A DNA stretch of 64,000 nt. Origin: Pseudomonas grimontii. Its GTDB lineage: Bacteria; Pseudomonadota; Gammaproteobacteria; Pseudomonadales; Pseudomonadaceae. The notes beneath the pieces are model-generated. The model did not search any database. It had not been told where the DNA came from and saw only the letters and a list, made by a program, of their open reading frames with translations. Both the position numbers and the translations under genes were made by a program. Shown piece after piece: positions 27,331 to 38,015 of this stretch. Position 1 is the stretch's first letter, and the number at the start of each line of letters is the position of its first letter. The stretch lies in NCBI RefSeq assembly GCF_007858185.1, contig NZ_VFES01000004.1, positions 248,001-312,000 on the forward strand, written 5' to 3'.

Positions 27331-27648
27331 ACTGTGGGAGGGGGCTTGCCCCCGATAGCCATATCTACACAATTTTCAGAGACTGGCGAGTTCCCCTGTG
27401 GCAGCGGGCTTGTCCCGCGTTGGGCCGCGTAGCGGCCCCAAAACAGCCGCTATGGAGTTTCTGATACACCGCATTCTGCTTTACTGGGGCTGCTACGCAG
27501 CCCAACGCGGGACAAGCCCGCTCGCCACAGGGAGATTTGTCAGGGGCTGAAAAGTTGTGTAGATACCCATGCCCCGATAGCGGTGTATCAGCGACAGATA
27601 AGCTGACTGACCCACCCTCTATCGCGAGCAAGCCCCCTCCCACAGTTG
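27331..27648. repeat. REPIN interrupted by a nested element
   Basis: Outer REP arms GTGGGAGGGGGCTTGCCCCC (from 27333) and its inverted partner near 27629-27643 belong to one REP doublet. It has been split by a ~212-bp insert that itself carries a different REP pair (27394-27533). Most of the receptor-sigma intergenic gap is therefore repeat DNA. Confidence 0.75.
27360..27571. mobile_element. MITE-like insert with terminal inverted repeats and 10-bp target duplication
   Basis: CCCCGATAGC occurs at 27350-27359 and again at 27572-27581, flanking the insert. The insert ends are inverted (TATCTACACAA near the left edge, TTGTGTAGATA near the right). Inside lies a REP pair with long arms containing GCGGGCTTGTCCCGCGTTGG (27403-27422) and its complement at ~27502-27521. 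There is no coding capacity, so any movement would need a transposase in trans. Confidence 0.55.
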
Positions 27649-27714
27649 ATTCGTGGTGCTTTCAGCGCTTGCGAGCCCCTTGCCCCACTATCGTTTTACT
27701 GGCATTGTTTGCGC

Positions 27715-27735
27715 AATTGGTAATTCTTCCCATTT
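27715..27735. promoter_or_regulatory. Possible Fur box upstream of the fecI-type sigma gene
   Basis: AATTGGTAATTCTTCCCATTT resembles the Fur operators that precede many fecI-type genes (GATAATGATTCTCATTT-like core), with about four mismatches in 17. It lies 16 bp before the sigma-factor start, where binding would block transcription. Assignment is by eye. Confidence 0.45.
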
Positions 27736-27750
27736 GAGACTCTTTTGCGC

Positions 27751-28293
27751 ATGCATGACATTTCGGCCGCGCTCGGCGATTCAGTGCGTCAGCAGACCCT
27801 TACGGCGATGTACAGCGAGCACCACGGCTGGTTGCATGGCTGGCTGCGCCGAAAACTGGGGTGTTCCCAGCACGCCGCCGACCTGGCCCACGATGCCTTC
27901 ATCCGTGTGCTGATGCTCGCCGAGCCGCAAAATATCAAGGAACCCCGGGCCTTCCTGGCTACCACGGCGGGGCGCTTGTTGATCGATGGCGTCCGGCGCC
28001 GACGTATTGAAAAAGCCTACATGGAAGCGCTGGTAATCCAGAGTGAGGACGCCGGCATGCCCGACCCGGCCGCGATCCATGTCGCCCTGCAAGCCCTGGA
28101 ACGCATCGCCGAAATGCTTGCCGGCTTGCCCGCCAAGGCCCGCGAAGCCTTCCTGTTGAGTCGCCTCGACGGGCTGACCTACAGCGAAATCGCCACGCGC
28201 CTGGACGTGTCTGCCAGTACCGTCAAAAACTACATCTCCAGTGCCCTGGTGCACTGCTACCACAGCCTGCACGCAGCAGACCCGCTGGCATGA
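27751..28293 (+). CDS. FecI-type ECF sigma factor
   Basis: This 180-residue extracytoplasmic-function sigma factor has region 2 at ~15-80 (MYSEHHGWLHGWLRRKLGCS ... DLAHDAFIRVLM) and region 4 at ~120-170 (LAGLPAKAREAFLLSRLDGL, then YSEIATRLDVSASTVKNYI). These iron-starvation sigmas direct transcription of a TonB-receptor gene when released by a FecR partner. The ATG at 27751 is preferred over the TTG six bases earlier. Its last 4 bp overlap the fecR-like start. Confidence 0.93.
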   Translation: MHDISAALGDSVRQQTLTAMYSEHHGWLHGWLRRKLGCSQHAADLAHDAFIRVLMLAEPQNIKEPRAFLATTAGRLLIDGVRRRRIEKAYMEALVIQSEDAGMPDPAAIHVALQALERIAEMLAGLPAKAREAFLLSRLDGLTYSEIATRLDVSASTVKNYISSALVHCYHSLHAADPLA

Positions 28294-29222
28294 GTTCTGA
28301 ACAGATCATCCAGCAAGCGGCGAATTGGCTGACCCGCCTGCACGATGAAGAGGTCAGCGACGCCGAGCGCCAAGCCTTCAACGCCTGGTGCCAGGCAGAC
28401 CCTCGCCACGCCGTCGCTATCGAACGCATGCGCTCGCTGTGGGGCAGCCTCGACACCTTGCCCGCACAACCTGCACGCCTTGCCCTGAACCGCGCGTTTG
28501 CGCCGCGACGCGCACGCGGTGCGCAGGTGATGGGTGTGCTCGGCATCGTGCTGTGCGGCTGGCTGGGCCTTGAGCACCTGCCGGTATGGATGGCCGACCA
28601 ACGCACCGGCGTGGGCGAGCGCCGTCAGATCGCCCTCGAAGACGGCAGCCAGTTGCAGCTCAACAGCAACTCGGCGGTGGACGTGAAATTCGACGGTCAC
28701 CAACGGGTGATCGAACTGCTGCAAGGCGAACTCTGGGTTGACGTGGCCAAGGACGCGCAACGGCCCTTCGTGGTGCGCACCGACCAAGGCACGGCGACCG
28801 CCCTGGGCACGCGTTACCTGGTCAAGCGTGCGCCAGACGGCACGACGGTGGTGACGGTGATCGAGTCCACCGTGGCGGTCGAAGGTGATGCCCGCGAAGG
28901 CGTCAAGGTCAGCGCCGGCCAGCGGTCGATCCTCGACCATGGCCGCGCCCAGCCACCCGAGGCCATCGGCAACGCCGACCCGGACGCCTGGACCCGTGGC
29001 CTGCTCAAGGTCAACGACCAACCGCTGAGCGAGGTGTTGCAAACCCTGGCCAGCTACCGCCACGGCCTGCTGCGCTTCGACCCCCAGGCCCTGCAGAACC
29101 TGCGGGTGACGGGGGTGTTCAAGCTGGATGACACGGCGGCGGCGCTGTCGACCCTGGCGGATAACCTGCCGATCCAGGTGGAGTACTTCACCGACCTGCT
29201 GGTGGTGGTCAAGCCGCGCTGA
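28290..29222 (+). CDS. FecR-family anti-sigma/signal-transducing protein
   Basis: This 310-residue inner membrane partner of the upstream sigma has a cytoplasmic N-terminal FecR domain (QQAANWLTRLHDEEVSDAER, ~5-50) and one TM helix at ~75-93. The periplasmic FecR domain (~105-215, RQIALEDGSQLQLNSNSAVD) is followed by a C-terminal STN-interacting part. In known systems it relays occupancy of a receptor that has an STN domain; the adjacent receptor lacks one, so the true input receptor may be elsewhere. Overlap with the sigma gene indicates one transcript. Confidence 0.93.
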   Translation: MSSEQIIQQAANWLTRLHDEEVSDAERQAFNAWCQADPRHAVAIERMRSLWGSLDTLPAQPARLALNRAFAPRRARGAQVMGVLGIVLCGWLGLEHLPVWMADQRTGVGERRQIALEDGSQLQLNSNSAVDVKFDGHQRVIELLQGELWVDVAKDAQRPFVVRTDQGTATALGTRYLVKRAPDGTTVVTVIESTVAVEGDAREGVKVSAGQRSILDHGRAQPPEAIGNADPDAWTRGLLKVNDQPLSEVLQTLASYRHGLLRFDPQALQNLRVTGVFKLDDTAAALSTLADNLPIQVEYFTDLLVVVKPR

Positions 29223-29256
29223 GGCCTCTCCCCGCATATCCACCATCACACAAATC

Positions 29257-29349
29257 CGTAGCAGCTGCCGAGCGCAAGCGAGGCTGCGTTGGCGGTGTGT
29301 CAGGCATAACGCAAACGCAGCCTCGCTTGCGCTCGGCAGCTGCTACGGG
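29257..29349. repeat. REP-like palindrome (GTAGCAGCTGCCGAGCGC family)
   Basis: GTAGCAGCTGCCGAGCGCAA begins a 33-bp arm whose complement ends at 29349, with a 27-bp centre. The same arm recurs at 53001 and 53116, so this is a dispersed family. It sits between the convergent fecR and sigma-54 regulator genes. Confidence 0.8.
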
Positions 29350-29374
29350 GGGCGCGATGGGTGGCTACGTGCGT

Positions 29375-31192
29375 TCAGTCATTGCCTTGGCGCAGGCGCT
29401 TGTACAGGGTGTTGCGGCTCACCCCCAGCTCCCGCGCCAGGTGGGAAATGTTCCCACCGGCCGCCTTCAATCGCTGGCTCAGGTCGATGCTGTCATCCGG
29501 GTACTCATTGGCGGGCAGCGGTGCCGTCACTTTCAAATCGACAAAAAAATCATCCGGCAGATGCTCCGGGCGAATCGGCTGTTCCTCGGCCATCGCCAGC
29601 GCCACCTGCAGCACGCTGCTCACCTGGCGCAGGTTGCCCGGCCATGGGTGCTGTTCGAACAGCGCCAGCACCTCGGCACTGAGCCCGGCCCATTGGCTTG
29701 GCTCACGGTGTTGCTGCCACAACTGCTGGAACAGCGCCCGCTTGTCGCTGCGTTCGCGTAATGGCGGCAATTCAAGGGTCAGGCCGCCGATGCGGTAGTA
29801 CAAATCCTCGCGAAAACGCCCGGCCTGGACCCGCTCGCGCAAGGCTCGGTTAGTGGCCGAGATGATGCGCAAATCAACCGGGAACAACTCGCTGCTGCCC
29901 ACCGGCTGCACGCAACGCTCCTGCAATACCCGTAGTAGGCGCGCTTGCGTCGGCAGCGGCATATCGCCGATTTCATCGAGGAACAGCGTGCCCTTGTCGG
30001 CCTTGCGGATCAGGCCGATGCTGCCTTTCTGGTTGGCGCCGGTAAACGCGCCTTTTTCGTAGCCGAACAGTTCCGATTCCACCAGCTCCGCGGGAATCGC
30101 CGCACAGTTCACCGCGATAAAGGCCTGCTGGCTGCGGGAACTGGCCTGGTGCAGGGCCTTGACGAAGACTTCCTTGCCCACGCCGGTTTCACCGTGGATC
30201 AGCAGCGGGATGTCCTTTTCCAACAAACGCTCGGCCTGGCGCACGGCTTTTTCCACGCGCACATCGCCAAAGTGCAAGGTCTTCAAGCCAATCGCAGCGG
30301 GCTTTGGCGCAACGGGCTCACTGAACACCCGCGCCTGCACCGGCATCTGCTTTGGCCGTTTCAGCAGGCACTGGAAGCGATTGCGCCCCGCCGCCTGCAA
30401 CGAAAAGGGCAGGCCCTCCGGCTGATTGAGCAACTCCAGCAGCGACACCTTGAACAAACTGTCGATCATCACCCGCGACAGACTGATGCCCAGCAAATTG
30501 TCGGCACGACGGTTGGCCGAGAGCACCTGGCCGCTCTCGTCAAAGATCAGCAGCCCGGCCCATTGGCTGTCGAGGTTGCTCAGGCCGGTGTTGAACGTCA
30601 GTTGGAAGTGCTCACCGCGAAACAGGTTGAGGATCAGCCGGTTTTCCACGGTCTGGCTCATCATCTTGACCATGCCCAAGGTGTGGGAGGGCGGCAGGTA
30701 GCTGTCGCTGGACACATCCAGTACCGCGATGATTTCGCGCTGGGCATCGAAGATCGGCGCCGCCGAGCCGGTCATGAAGCGGTTGGCCTTGAGGAAGTGT
30801 TCGTCATGCTCGATATGCACCGCCTGGGCGCAGGCCAGTGCGGTGCCGATGGCGTTGGTGCCGCTGGAGCGTTCCATCCAACTGGCGCCGGCGCTGAAGC
30901 CACGGGCCAGCTTGGGCTCGATAAAGCGCTGGGTGCCCCAACTGGTCAACACCTGGCCCTGATTGTCGGCGAGCATGATCAGGCAGTTGGAATTGCTCAG
31001 GATGTTTTCGTAATAGGGCAGGACTTCCTGGTGCGTGGTCTGCACCAGGGAATGCTGGCTTTCCAGCAATTGGCTGATGCCCTCGGCGGGCAGTTGATCG
31101 AAGTTGGGCGTGCTCTGGTGGTCCAGGCCGAAGGCGCGGCAACGGCGCCAGGATTCCTGGATAAGGGTGTCGTGAGCCAGGGGTTCGGCCAT
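29375..31192 (-). CDS. Sigma-54-dependent (AcoR-like) enhancer-binding regulator
   Basis: This 605-residue activator has an N-terminal GAF-type sensor (~60-190), then a PAS-like segment (~205-260). The AAA+ domain (~320-540) has Walker A GETGVGKE, the sigma-54-contact loop ESELFGYEKGAFTGA and Walker B TLFLDEIG. A Fis-type HTH lies at the C-terminus (ISHLARELGVSRNTLYKRLR). The GAFTGA loop is intact, so it should activate sigma-54 promoters. It is divergent from the glp-type ABC operon, whose promoter region carries a -24/-12 site and multiple TGTTC sites. I infer it controls that operon in response to a small molecule such as an alcohol or polyol. Confidence 0.9.
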   Translation of the reverse strand: MAEPLAHDTLIQESWRRCRAFGLDHQSTPNFDQLPAEGISQLLESQHSLVQTTHQEVLPYYENILSNSNCLIMLADNQGQVLTSWGTQRFIEPKLARGFSAGASWMERSSGTNAIGTALACAQAVHIEHDEHFLKANRFMTGSAAPIFDAQREIIAVLDVSSDSYLPPSHTLGMVKMMSQTVENRLILNLFRGEHFQLTFNTGLSNLDSQWAGLLIFDESGQVLSANRRADNLLGISLSRVMIDSLFKVSLLELLNQPEGLPFSLQAAGRNRFQCLLKRPKQMPVQARVFSEPVAPKPAAIGLKTLHFGDVRVEKAVRQAERLLEKDIPLLIHGETGVGKEVFVKALHQASSRSQQAFIAVNCAAIPAELVESELFGYEKGAFTGANQKGSIGLIRKADKGTLFLDEIGDMPLPTQARLLRVLQERCVQPVGSSELFPVDLRIISATNRALRERVQAGRFREDLYYRIGGLTLELPPLRERSDKRALFQQLWQQHREPSQWAGLSAEVLALFEQHPWPGNLRQVSSVLQVALAMAEEQPIRPEHLPDDFFVDLKVTAPLPANEYPDDSIDLSQRLKAAGGNISHLARELGVSRNTLYKRLRQGND

Positions 31193-31271
31193 GGGGCGAC
31201 CTTCTTTTTATTGTTTTGGGGTCTTGCACAATCCAGCGGATGTAACCAGATCAATCGGGTTCAAAGAGTGT

Positions 31272-31360
31272 TGTTCAGAACTGTTCATTGTCAACCCCCG
31301 GATTGTTCAGTTGTTCAGCCCGACCTGTTCATTTCTGTTCGCTCCTGAACATCCCGTTCA
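31272..31360. promoter_or_regulatory. Array of TGTTC half-sites (putative activator UAS)
   Basis: Direct TGTTC copies begin at 31272, 31282, 31304, 31312, 31326 and 31336; an inverted GAACA is at 31347-31351 and a weaker CGTTCA at 31355-31360. Several are spaced 8-10 bp, about one helical turn, and TGTTC-N6-GAACA forms a palindrome. They lie 40-125 bp upstream of the -24/-12 promoter, as expected for an enhancer bound by the divergent regulator. Confidence 0.7.
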
Positions 31361-31394
31361 GCTCATTGCCTTATGGATCAAGCACCTGCCATTT

Positions 31395-31411
31395 TTGGCA
31401 CGAAACTCGCT
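31395..31411 (+). promoter_or_regulatory. Sigma-54 (-24/-12) promoter of the glp-type operon
   Basis: TTGGCACGAAACTCGCT fits the RpoN consensus: GG at 31397-31398 and GC at 31409-31410 are separated by exactly 10 bp. Only the -12 TTGC is altered (TCGC). Transcription would begin near 31422, 34 bp before the first start codon. Confidence 0.8.
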
Positions 31412-31455
31412 CTGACGACTGGCCAGATTCATTCCAATAATAAAAAGGTCGTGTC

Positions 31456-32549
31456 ATGTCATTGACCCTGGAACATGTCTCCCGCGTCGTCGAAGGCCAA
31501 ACCTGGATCGACGATGCCAACCTGCGCTTCGAAGCCGGTTCCTTCAACGTCTTGCTTGGCCGCACCCTGTCCGGCAAGACCAGCCTGATGCGCCTGATGG
31601 CTGGCCTGGACAAGCCCGACAGCGGCCGCATCCTGATGAACGGCGTGGACGTCACGCAAAAGCCGGTGCGCCTGCGCAACGTGTCGATGGTGTATCAGCA
31701 GTTCATCAACTACCCGACCATGACCGTGTTCGAAAACATCGCCTCGCCGTTGCGCCAGGCCGGTGTATCCAACGAGCTGATCCAGAGCAAAGTACTGGAA
31801 ACCGCAAAGATGCTGCGCATCGAGAAATTCCTGCAGCGCCACCCGTTGGAATTGTCCGGTGGCCAGCAGCAACGCACGGCCATGGCCCGGGCCTTGGTCA
31901 AAGACGCCGAACTGATCCTGTTCGACGAGCCGCTGGTGAACCTGGACTACAAACTGCGCGAAGAGCTGTGTCAGGAAATGCGCGAGCTGTTCAAGGCGCG
32001 GCATACCATTGCCATCTACGCCACCACCGAGCCCAACGAGGCCCTGGCCCTGGGCGGCACCACTACCATTCTTCATGAAGGCCGGGTGATCCAGAGCGGC
32101 AAGGCTGCCGAGGTCTATCACCAGCCACAAACCGTGTTGGCCGCCGAGCTGTTTTCCGAGCCGCCGATCAACTTGATGCCGGGGCGTATCAGCGGTAACG
32201 AGGTGAGCTTCGCCAATTTCGTGCACTTCCCGCTGAACGTCGACCTGCGCCCCATCGGCGAAGGCGAGTTCCGCTTCGGCGTGCGCCCCAGCCATATCAG
32301 CCTGGTGCCGAGCAACGATGACGACCTGGAACTGGCCGTGACCGTGGAAGTCGCCGAGATCAGCGGCTCGGAAACCTTCCTGCATGTGCGCAGCGAACAT
32401 TTCCTGCTGGTGCTGCACCTGCCGGGGGTACATGAGTACGACGTCGACGCGCCGATCCGAGTGTATATCCCCACCCATAAACTGTTTGTGTTCGATGGCC
32501 AGGGCCGTTTGGTCCAGGCCCCCGGGCGCCGCGTCGCGAGGGTTGCCTG

Positions 32550-32550
<1 letters not shown>
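31456..32550 (+). CDS. glpS: Glycerol-type ABC importer ATPase, GlpS-like
   Basis: This 364-residue ATPase of the CUT1/MalK class has Walker A GRTLSGKT (35-42), signature LSGGQ (133-137), Walker B LILFDEP (~153-159) and a C-terminal TOBE-like domain (~240-364). The switch His expected after Walker B is missing: the segment reads IYATTEPNEA with Thr191 in its place. Together with GlpT's altered signature this implies one regular and one degenerate ATP site. AAGG precedes the start; it overlaps the next gene by 1 bp. The gene set matches the glpSTPQUV glycerol importer known from Rhizobium; the substrate here is inferred. Confidence 0.88.
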
Positions 32551-34510
<1,960 letters not shown>

Positions 34511-34520
34511 GGCCGCCAAC

Positions 34521-35321
34521 ATGAGCAAGCGCAAGGTTATTCCGCTGCTGATCTACATCCTGTTCCTGCTGGTGCCGATCTACTGGCTGCTGAACATGTC
34601 CTTCAAGAGCAACACCGAAATCCTCGGCGGGCTGACCCTGTTTCCGCAGGATTTCACCCTGGCCAACTACAAGGTGATCTTCACCGACCCGAGCTGGTAC
34701 ACCGGTTACCTCAACTCGCTGTACTACGTGAGCCTGAACACGGTGATTTCCCTGAGCGTGGCGTTGCCGGCAGCCTATGCCTTCTCGCGCTACCGCTTCC
34801 TGGGTGACAAGCACCTGTTTTTCTGGCTGCTGACCAACCGCATGGCGCCACCCGCAGTGTTCCTGCTGCCGTTTTTCCAGCTGTATTCGTCCATCGGCCT
34901 GTTCGATACGCACATCGCCGTGGCCCTGGCCCACTGCCTGTTCAACGTACCGCTGGCGGTGTGGATCCTGGAGGGCTTCATGTCCGGGGTGCCCAAGGAA
35001 ATCGACGAAACTGCCTACATCGACGGCTACAGTTTTCCCAAGTTCTTCGTGAAGATTTTTATCCCATTGATCGGCTCCGGCATCGGTGTGACGGCGTTTT
35101 TCTGCTTCATGTTTTCCTGGGTCGAGTTGCTGCTGGCGCGTACCCTGACCTCGGTCAACGCCAAGCCCATCGCGGCGGTGATGACCCGCACGGTGTCGGC
35201 GTCGGGGATCGATTGGGGCGTGCTGGCAGCGGCGGGGGTGTTGACCATCCTGCCCGGCATGCTGGTGATCTGGTTTGTTCGCAACCACGTGGCCAAGGGC
35301 TTTGCCCTGGGCCGGGTCTGA
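34521..35321 (+). CDS. glpQ: ABC importer permease, GlpQ-like
   Basis: This 266-residue second permease has six TM spans, beginning VIPLLIYILFLLVPIYWLLN. Its EAA-type loop reads KEIDETAYIDGYSFPKFFVK (~155-174), as in CUT1 transporters. It follows glpP by 10 bp and is followed 10 bp later by the DUF2160 gene. Confidence 0.9.
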   Translation: MSKRKVIPLLIYILFLLVPIYWLLNMSFKSNTEILGGLTLFPQDFTLANYKVIFTDPSWYTGYLNSLYYVSLNTVISLSVALPAAYAFSRYRFLGDKHLFFWLLTNRMAPPAVFLLPFFQLYSSIGLFDTHIAVALAHCLFNVPLAVWILEGFMSGVPKEIDETAYIDGYSFPKFFVKIFIPLIGSGIGVTAFFCFMFSWVELLLARTLTSVNAKPIAAVMTRTVSASGIDWGVLAAAGVLTILPGMLVIWFVRNHVAKGFALGRV

Positions 35322-35331
35322 GGAGTCGATG

Positions 35332-35604
35332 ATGGAATGGATGGCCTGGACCACCCCCACTGCACTGTTCTTTGGCGGCATTGCCCTGATTCTGGCGGGC
35401 ATGACCACCTGGGAGCTGCGCTCGCCGAGCATCCCTCGGCGCGGCTTGCTACCGATCAGCACCACCCGTGGTGATCGCTTGTTTATCGGTCTTCTCGGCA
35501 GCGCCTACCTGCATTTGCTGGTGATCGGCGTTACCGACTGGAGCATCTGGGTAGCGTCCGCGCTCTCCCTGGTATGGCTGTTGAGTGTGATGCGTTGGGG
35601 CTAG
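35332..35604 (+). CDS. glpU: DUF2160 small membrane protein of the glycerol-type ABC operon
   Basis: This 90-residue protein has three hydrophobic segments (~5-25, ~50-68, ~70-88). DUF2160 proteins occur in glycerol-type ABC operons at exactly this position; their role is not defined. Two ATGs (35329 and 35332) follow AGGAG; the second has better spacing and is used here. The symbol glpU is by operon position. Confidence 0.82.
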   Translation: MEWMAWTTPTALFFGGIALILAGMTTWELRSPSIPRRGLLPISTTRGDRLFIGLLGSAYLHLLVIGVTDWSIWVASALSLVWLLSVMRWG

Positions 35605-35636
35605 TGCCCTTATGAATAAACAACCAGGAGGTCTCT

Positions 35637-37379
35637 ATGTTGAATAAAAACAATAAGCTGCGACATAGCATTTCATTGGCCGCCGTACTGGCCCTCAGCG
35701 GTTTGAGCGCCACGGCCTGGGCCGATGCGTACGAAGATGCCGCGAAAAAATGGATCGGCAGCGAGTTCAAACCGTCCACGCTCACCGAAGCCCAGCAGCT
35801 CGAAGAGTTGAAGTGGTTTATCAAGGCGGCGGAACCGTTTCGTGGGATGAAGATCAACGTGGTGTCGGAAACCCTCACCACCCACGAGTACGAATCCAAG
35901 GTGCTGGCCAAGGCCTTCAGTGAAATCACCGGCATCAAGCTGACCCACGACCTGCTGCAGGAAGGCGACGTGGTGGAGAAGCTGCAGACCCAGATGCAGT
36001 CCGACAAGAATATCTATGACGGATGGGTCAACGATTCCGACTTGATCGGTACGCACTTTCGCTATGGCAAGACCGAATCCATCACCGACCTGATGGCCAA
36101 CGAAGGCAAGGCCTTCACCTCGCCCACCCTGGATATCAAGGACTTTATCGGCATCTCCTTCACCACCGCGCCGGACGGCAAGATCTACCAACTGCCCGAC
36201 CAGCAATTCGCCAACCTCTATTGGTTCCGCGCCGACTGGTTCGAGCGTCCGGAGCTGAAAGCCAAGTTCAAGGAAAAATACGGCTATGAGCTGGGCGTGC
36301 CGGTGAACTGGTCGGCCTACGAAGACATCGCCAAATTCTTCAGTGAAGACGTCAAGGAAATCGACGGCAAGCGCATCTATGGGCACATGGACTACGGCAA
36401 GAAAGACCCGTCCCTGGGCTGGCGTTTCACCGATGCCTGGTTCTCCATGGCCGGTGGCGGCGACAAGGGCCTGCCCAACGGTTTGCCGGTGGACGAGTGG
36501 GGCATTCGCGTGGAGGACTGCCACCCGGTGGGCTCCAGCGTGACCCGTGGCGGTGACACCAACGGCCCTGCCGCGGTGTTCGCCACGCAGAAATACGTGG
36601 ACTGGATGAAAGCCTACGCGCCACCGGAAGCGGCGGGCATGACCTTCTCCGAATCCGGCCCGGTGCCGTCCCAGGGCAACATCGCCCAGCAGATCTTCTG
36701 GTACACCGCGTTTACCGCCGATATGACCAAGCCGGGCCTGCCGGTGGTGAACGCCGACGGCACGCCGAAGTGGCGCATGGCGCCGTCGCCGGTCGGGCCG
36801 TATTGGGAAAAGGGCATGAAGAAGGGGTATCAGGACGTGGGTTCCTGGACGTTCCTCAAGTCGACGCCGGAGAAGCAGAAACTCGCGGCCTGGCTTTATG
36901 CGCAGTTCGTGACCTCGAAAACCGTGTCGCTGAAGAAAACCATCGTCGGCCTGACGCCGATTCGTGAGTCTGACATCAACTCACAGGCCATGACCGACAT
37001 GGCGCCGAAACTCGGTGGCTTGGTGGAGTTCTACCGCAGCCCGGCGCGGGTCGAGTGGACCCCGACCGGCACCAACGTGCCGGACTACCCGCGCCTGGCG
37101 CAACTGTGGTGGAGCAACATCGCCGCCGCCGCCAGCGGCGAGAAAACCCCGCAACAGGCCCTCGACAACCTGGCCAAGGAGCAGGACGCGATCATGACGC
37201 GCCTGGAACGCTCCAAGGTGCAGCCGGTTTGCGGCCCGAAAATGAACCCCGAGCGTGACGCGCAATACTGGTTCGACCAGCCGGGCGCGCCGAAACCGAA
37301 ACTGGCCAACGAGAAACCAAAAGGCGAAACCGTGGCCTACGGCGACCTGCTCAAGCAGTGGGAGGCAGCGCGTAAGTAA
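35637..37379 (+). CDS. glpV: Periplasmic substrate-binding protein, GlpV-like
   Basis: This 580-residue extracellular solute-binding protein has a signal peptide (MLNKNNKLRHSISLAAVLAL, cleaved near AWADA). It is much longer than ordinary sugar-binding proteins, as is typical of GlpV. The body contains KINVVSETLTTHEYESKVLA near residue 70 and a PLPxxxW-like domain further on. It has its own AGGAGG, 32 bp after the DUF2160 stop, and ends the operon at a terminator. It would deliver glycerol or a related polyol to GlpPQ. Confidence 0.9.
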   Translation: MLNKNNKLRHSISLAAVLALSGLSATAWADAYEDAAKKWIGSEFKPSTLTEAQQLEELKWFIKAAEPFRGMKINVVSETLTTHEYESKVLAKAFSEITGIKLTHDLLQEGDVVEKLQTQMQSDKNIYDGWVNDSDLIGTHFRYGKTESITDLMANEGKAFTSPTLDIKDFIGISFTTAPDGKIYQLPDQQFANLYWFRADWFERPELKAKFKEKYGYELGVPVNWSAYEDIAKFFSEDVKEIDGKRIYGHMDYGKKDPSLGWRFTDAWFSMAGGGDKGLPNGLPVDEWGIRVEDCHPVGSSVTRGGDTNGPAAVFATQKYVDWMKAYAPPEAAGMTFSESGPVPSQGNIAQQIFWYTAFTADMTKPGLPVVNADGTPKWRMAPSPVGPYWEKGMKKGYQDVGSWTFLKSTPEKQKLAAWLYAQFVTSKTVSLKKTIVGLTPIRESDINSQAMTDMAPKLGGLVEFYRSPARVEWTPTGTNVPDYPRLAQLWWSNIAAAASGEKTPQQALDNLAKEQDAIMTRLERSKVQPVCGPKMNPERDAQYWFDQPGAPKPKLANEKPKGETVAYGDLLKQWEAARK

Positions 37380-37400
37380 ACGTCCCCGGGCATGAAACAC

Positions 37401-37424
37401 AAAACGGCACCCAGGTGCCGTTTT
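37401..37424 (+). terminator. Intrinsic terminator of the glp-type operon
   Basis: AAAACGGCACC and GGTGCCGTTTT form a tight hairpin 22 bp after the binding-protein stop. Confidence 0.9.
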
Positions 37425-37508
37425 GCTTTGGCGCAAACATAAAGGCGCAGCTCTGTGACCGATGACGCGCATTGGTCAGGCGATCCTGAGTATGGGCAGC
37501 TTAGTCTC

Positions 37509-37828
37509 GTGGCGACCTTCGGGCCGACCATGTCGTTGGGTTTTATCGAGTACATATCCGTTGCTGCGGTCATGGCTGCTATGGGTTCCGCCCTTACGGC
37601 GGCTCACTTTTGGAAAGGCCCAAAAGTAAGCAAAAGGCCTTCGCCCCAACACTCGGTGCCTCGCCTAGGCTCGGCATGCCCTCACTCCGGCTTTGGAGCG
37701 TGGGCCGCCGCGATGGGCCATCCTTGGCCCAGCGCGGCTAACCCGGCGTCCTGCCGGGTTACCCACGCTCCAAAGCCTGCGTTCGGCCAGCGTGTTTGAC
37801 GGGGCGATTTGAGATCAAGAGCCAAAGC
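37509..37828 (+). repeat. Long intergenic repeat, left inverted copy
   Basis: This ~320-bp element recurs in inverted orientation at 38047-38365 with scattered differences. It contains the internal palindrome TAACCCGGCGTCCTGCCGGG and CCTCGCCTAGGCTCGG. Open frames inside it have no ribosome site and reflect composition only. It looks like a long non-coding repeat family of fluorescent pseudomonads. Confidence 0.75.
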
Positions 37829-37880
37829 GCGGCGGCCTTAGAGCCGACCGGAGTTGGGTCTGGTGTACTGGGTTAAAAAT

Positions 37881-37982
37881 GTGGGAGGGGGCTTGCCCCC
37901 GATTGCAGTGGGTCAGTACCAAATCCATCAACTGACCCACCCTCATCGGGGGCAAGTCGAATCGTCGCACCGCCCCTCCCAC
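37881..37982. repeat. Asymmetric REPIN between the two long repeats
   Basis: The left arm is the ordinary REP head (GTGGGAGGGGGCTTGCCCCC). The right arm is a variant in which the head loop is replaced by a ~18-nt segment containing TGCGACGATTCGACTTG (reverse strand). The same pairing occurs at 62612 and 62844. Confidence 0.75.
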
Positions 37983-38015
37983 ATTTGGATCTCCATCCAG
38001 CAGGCAGACCTCAGC

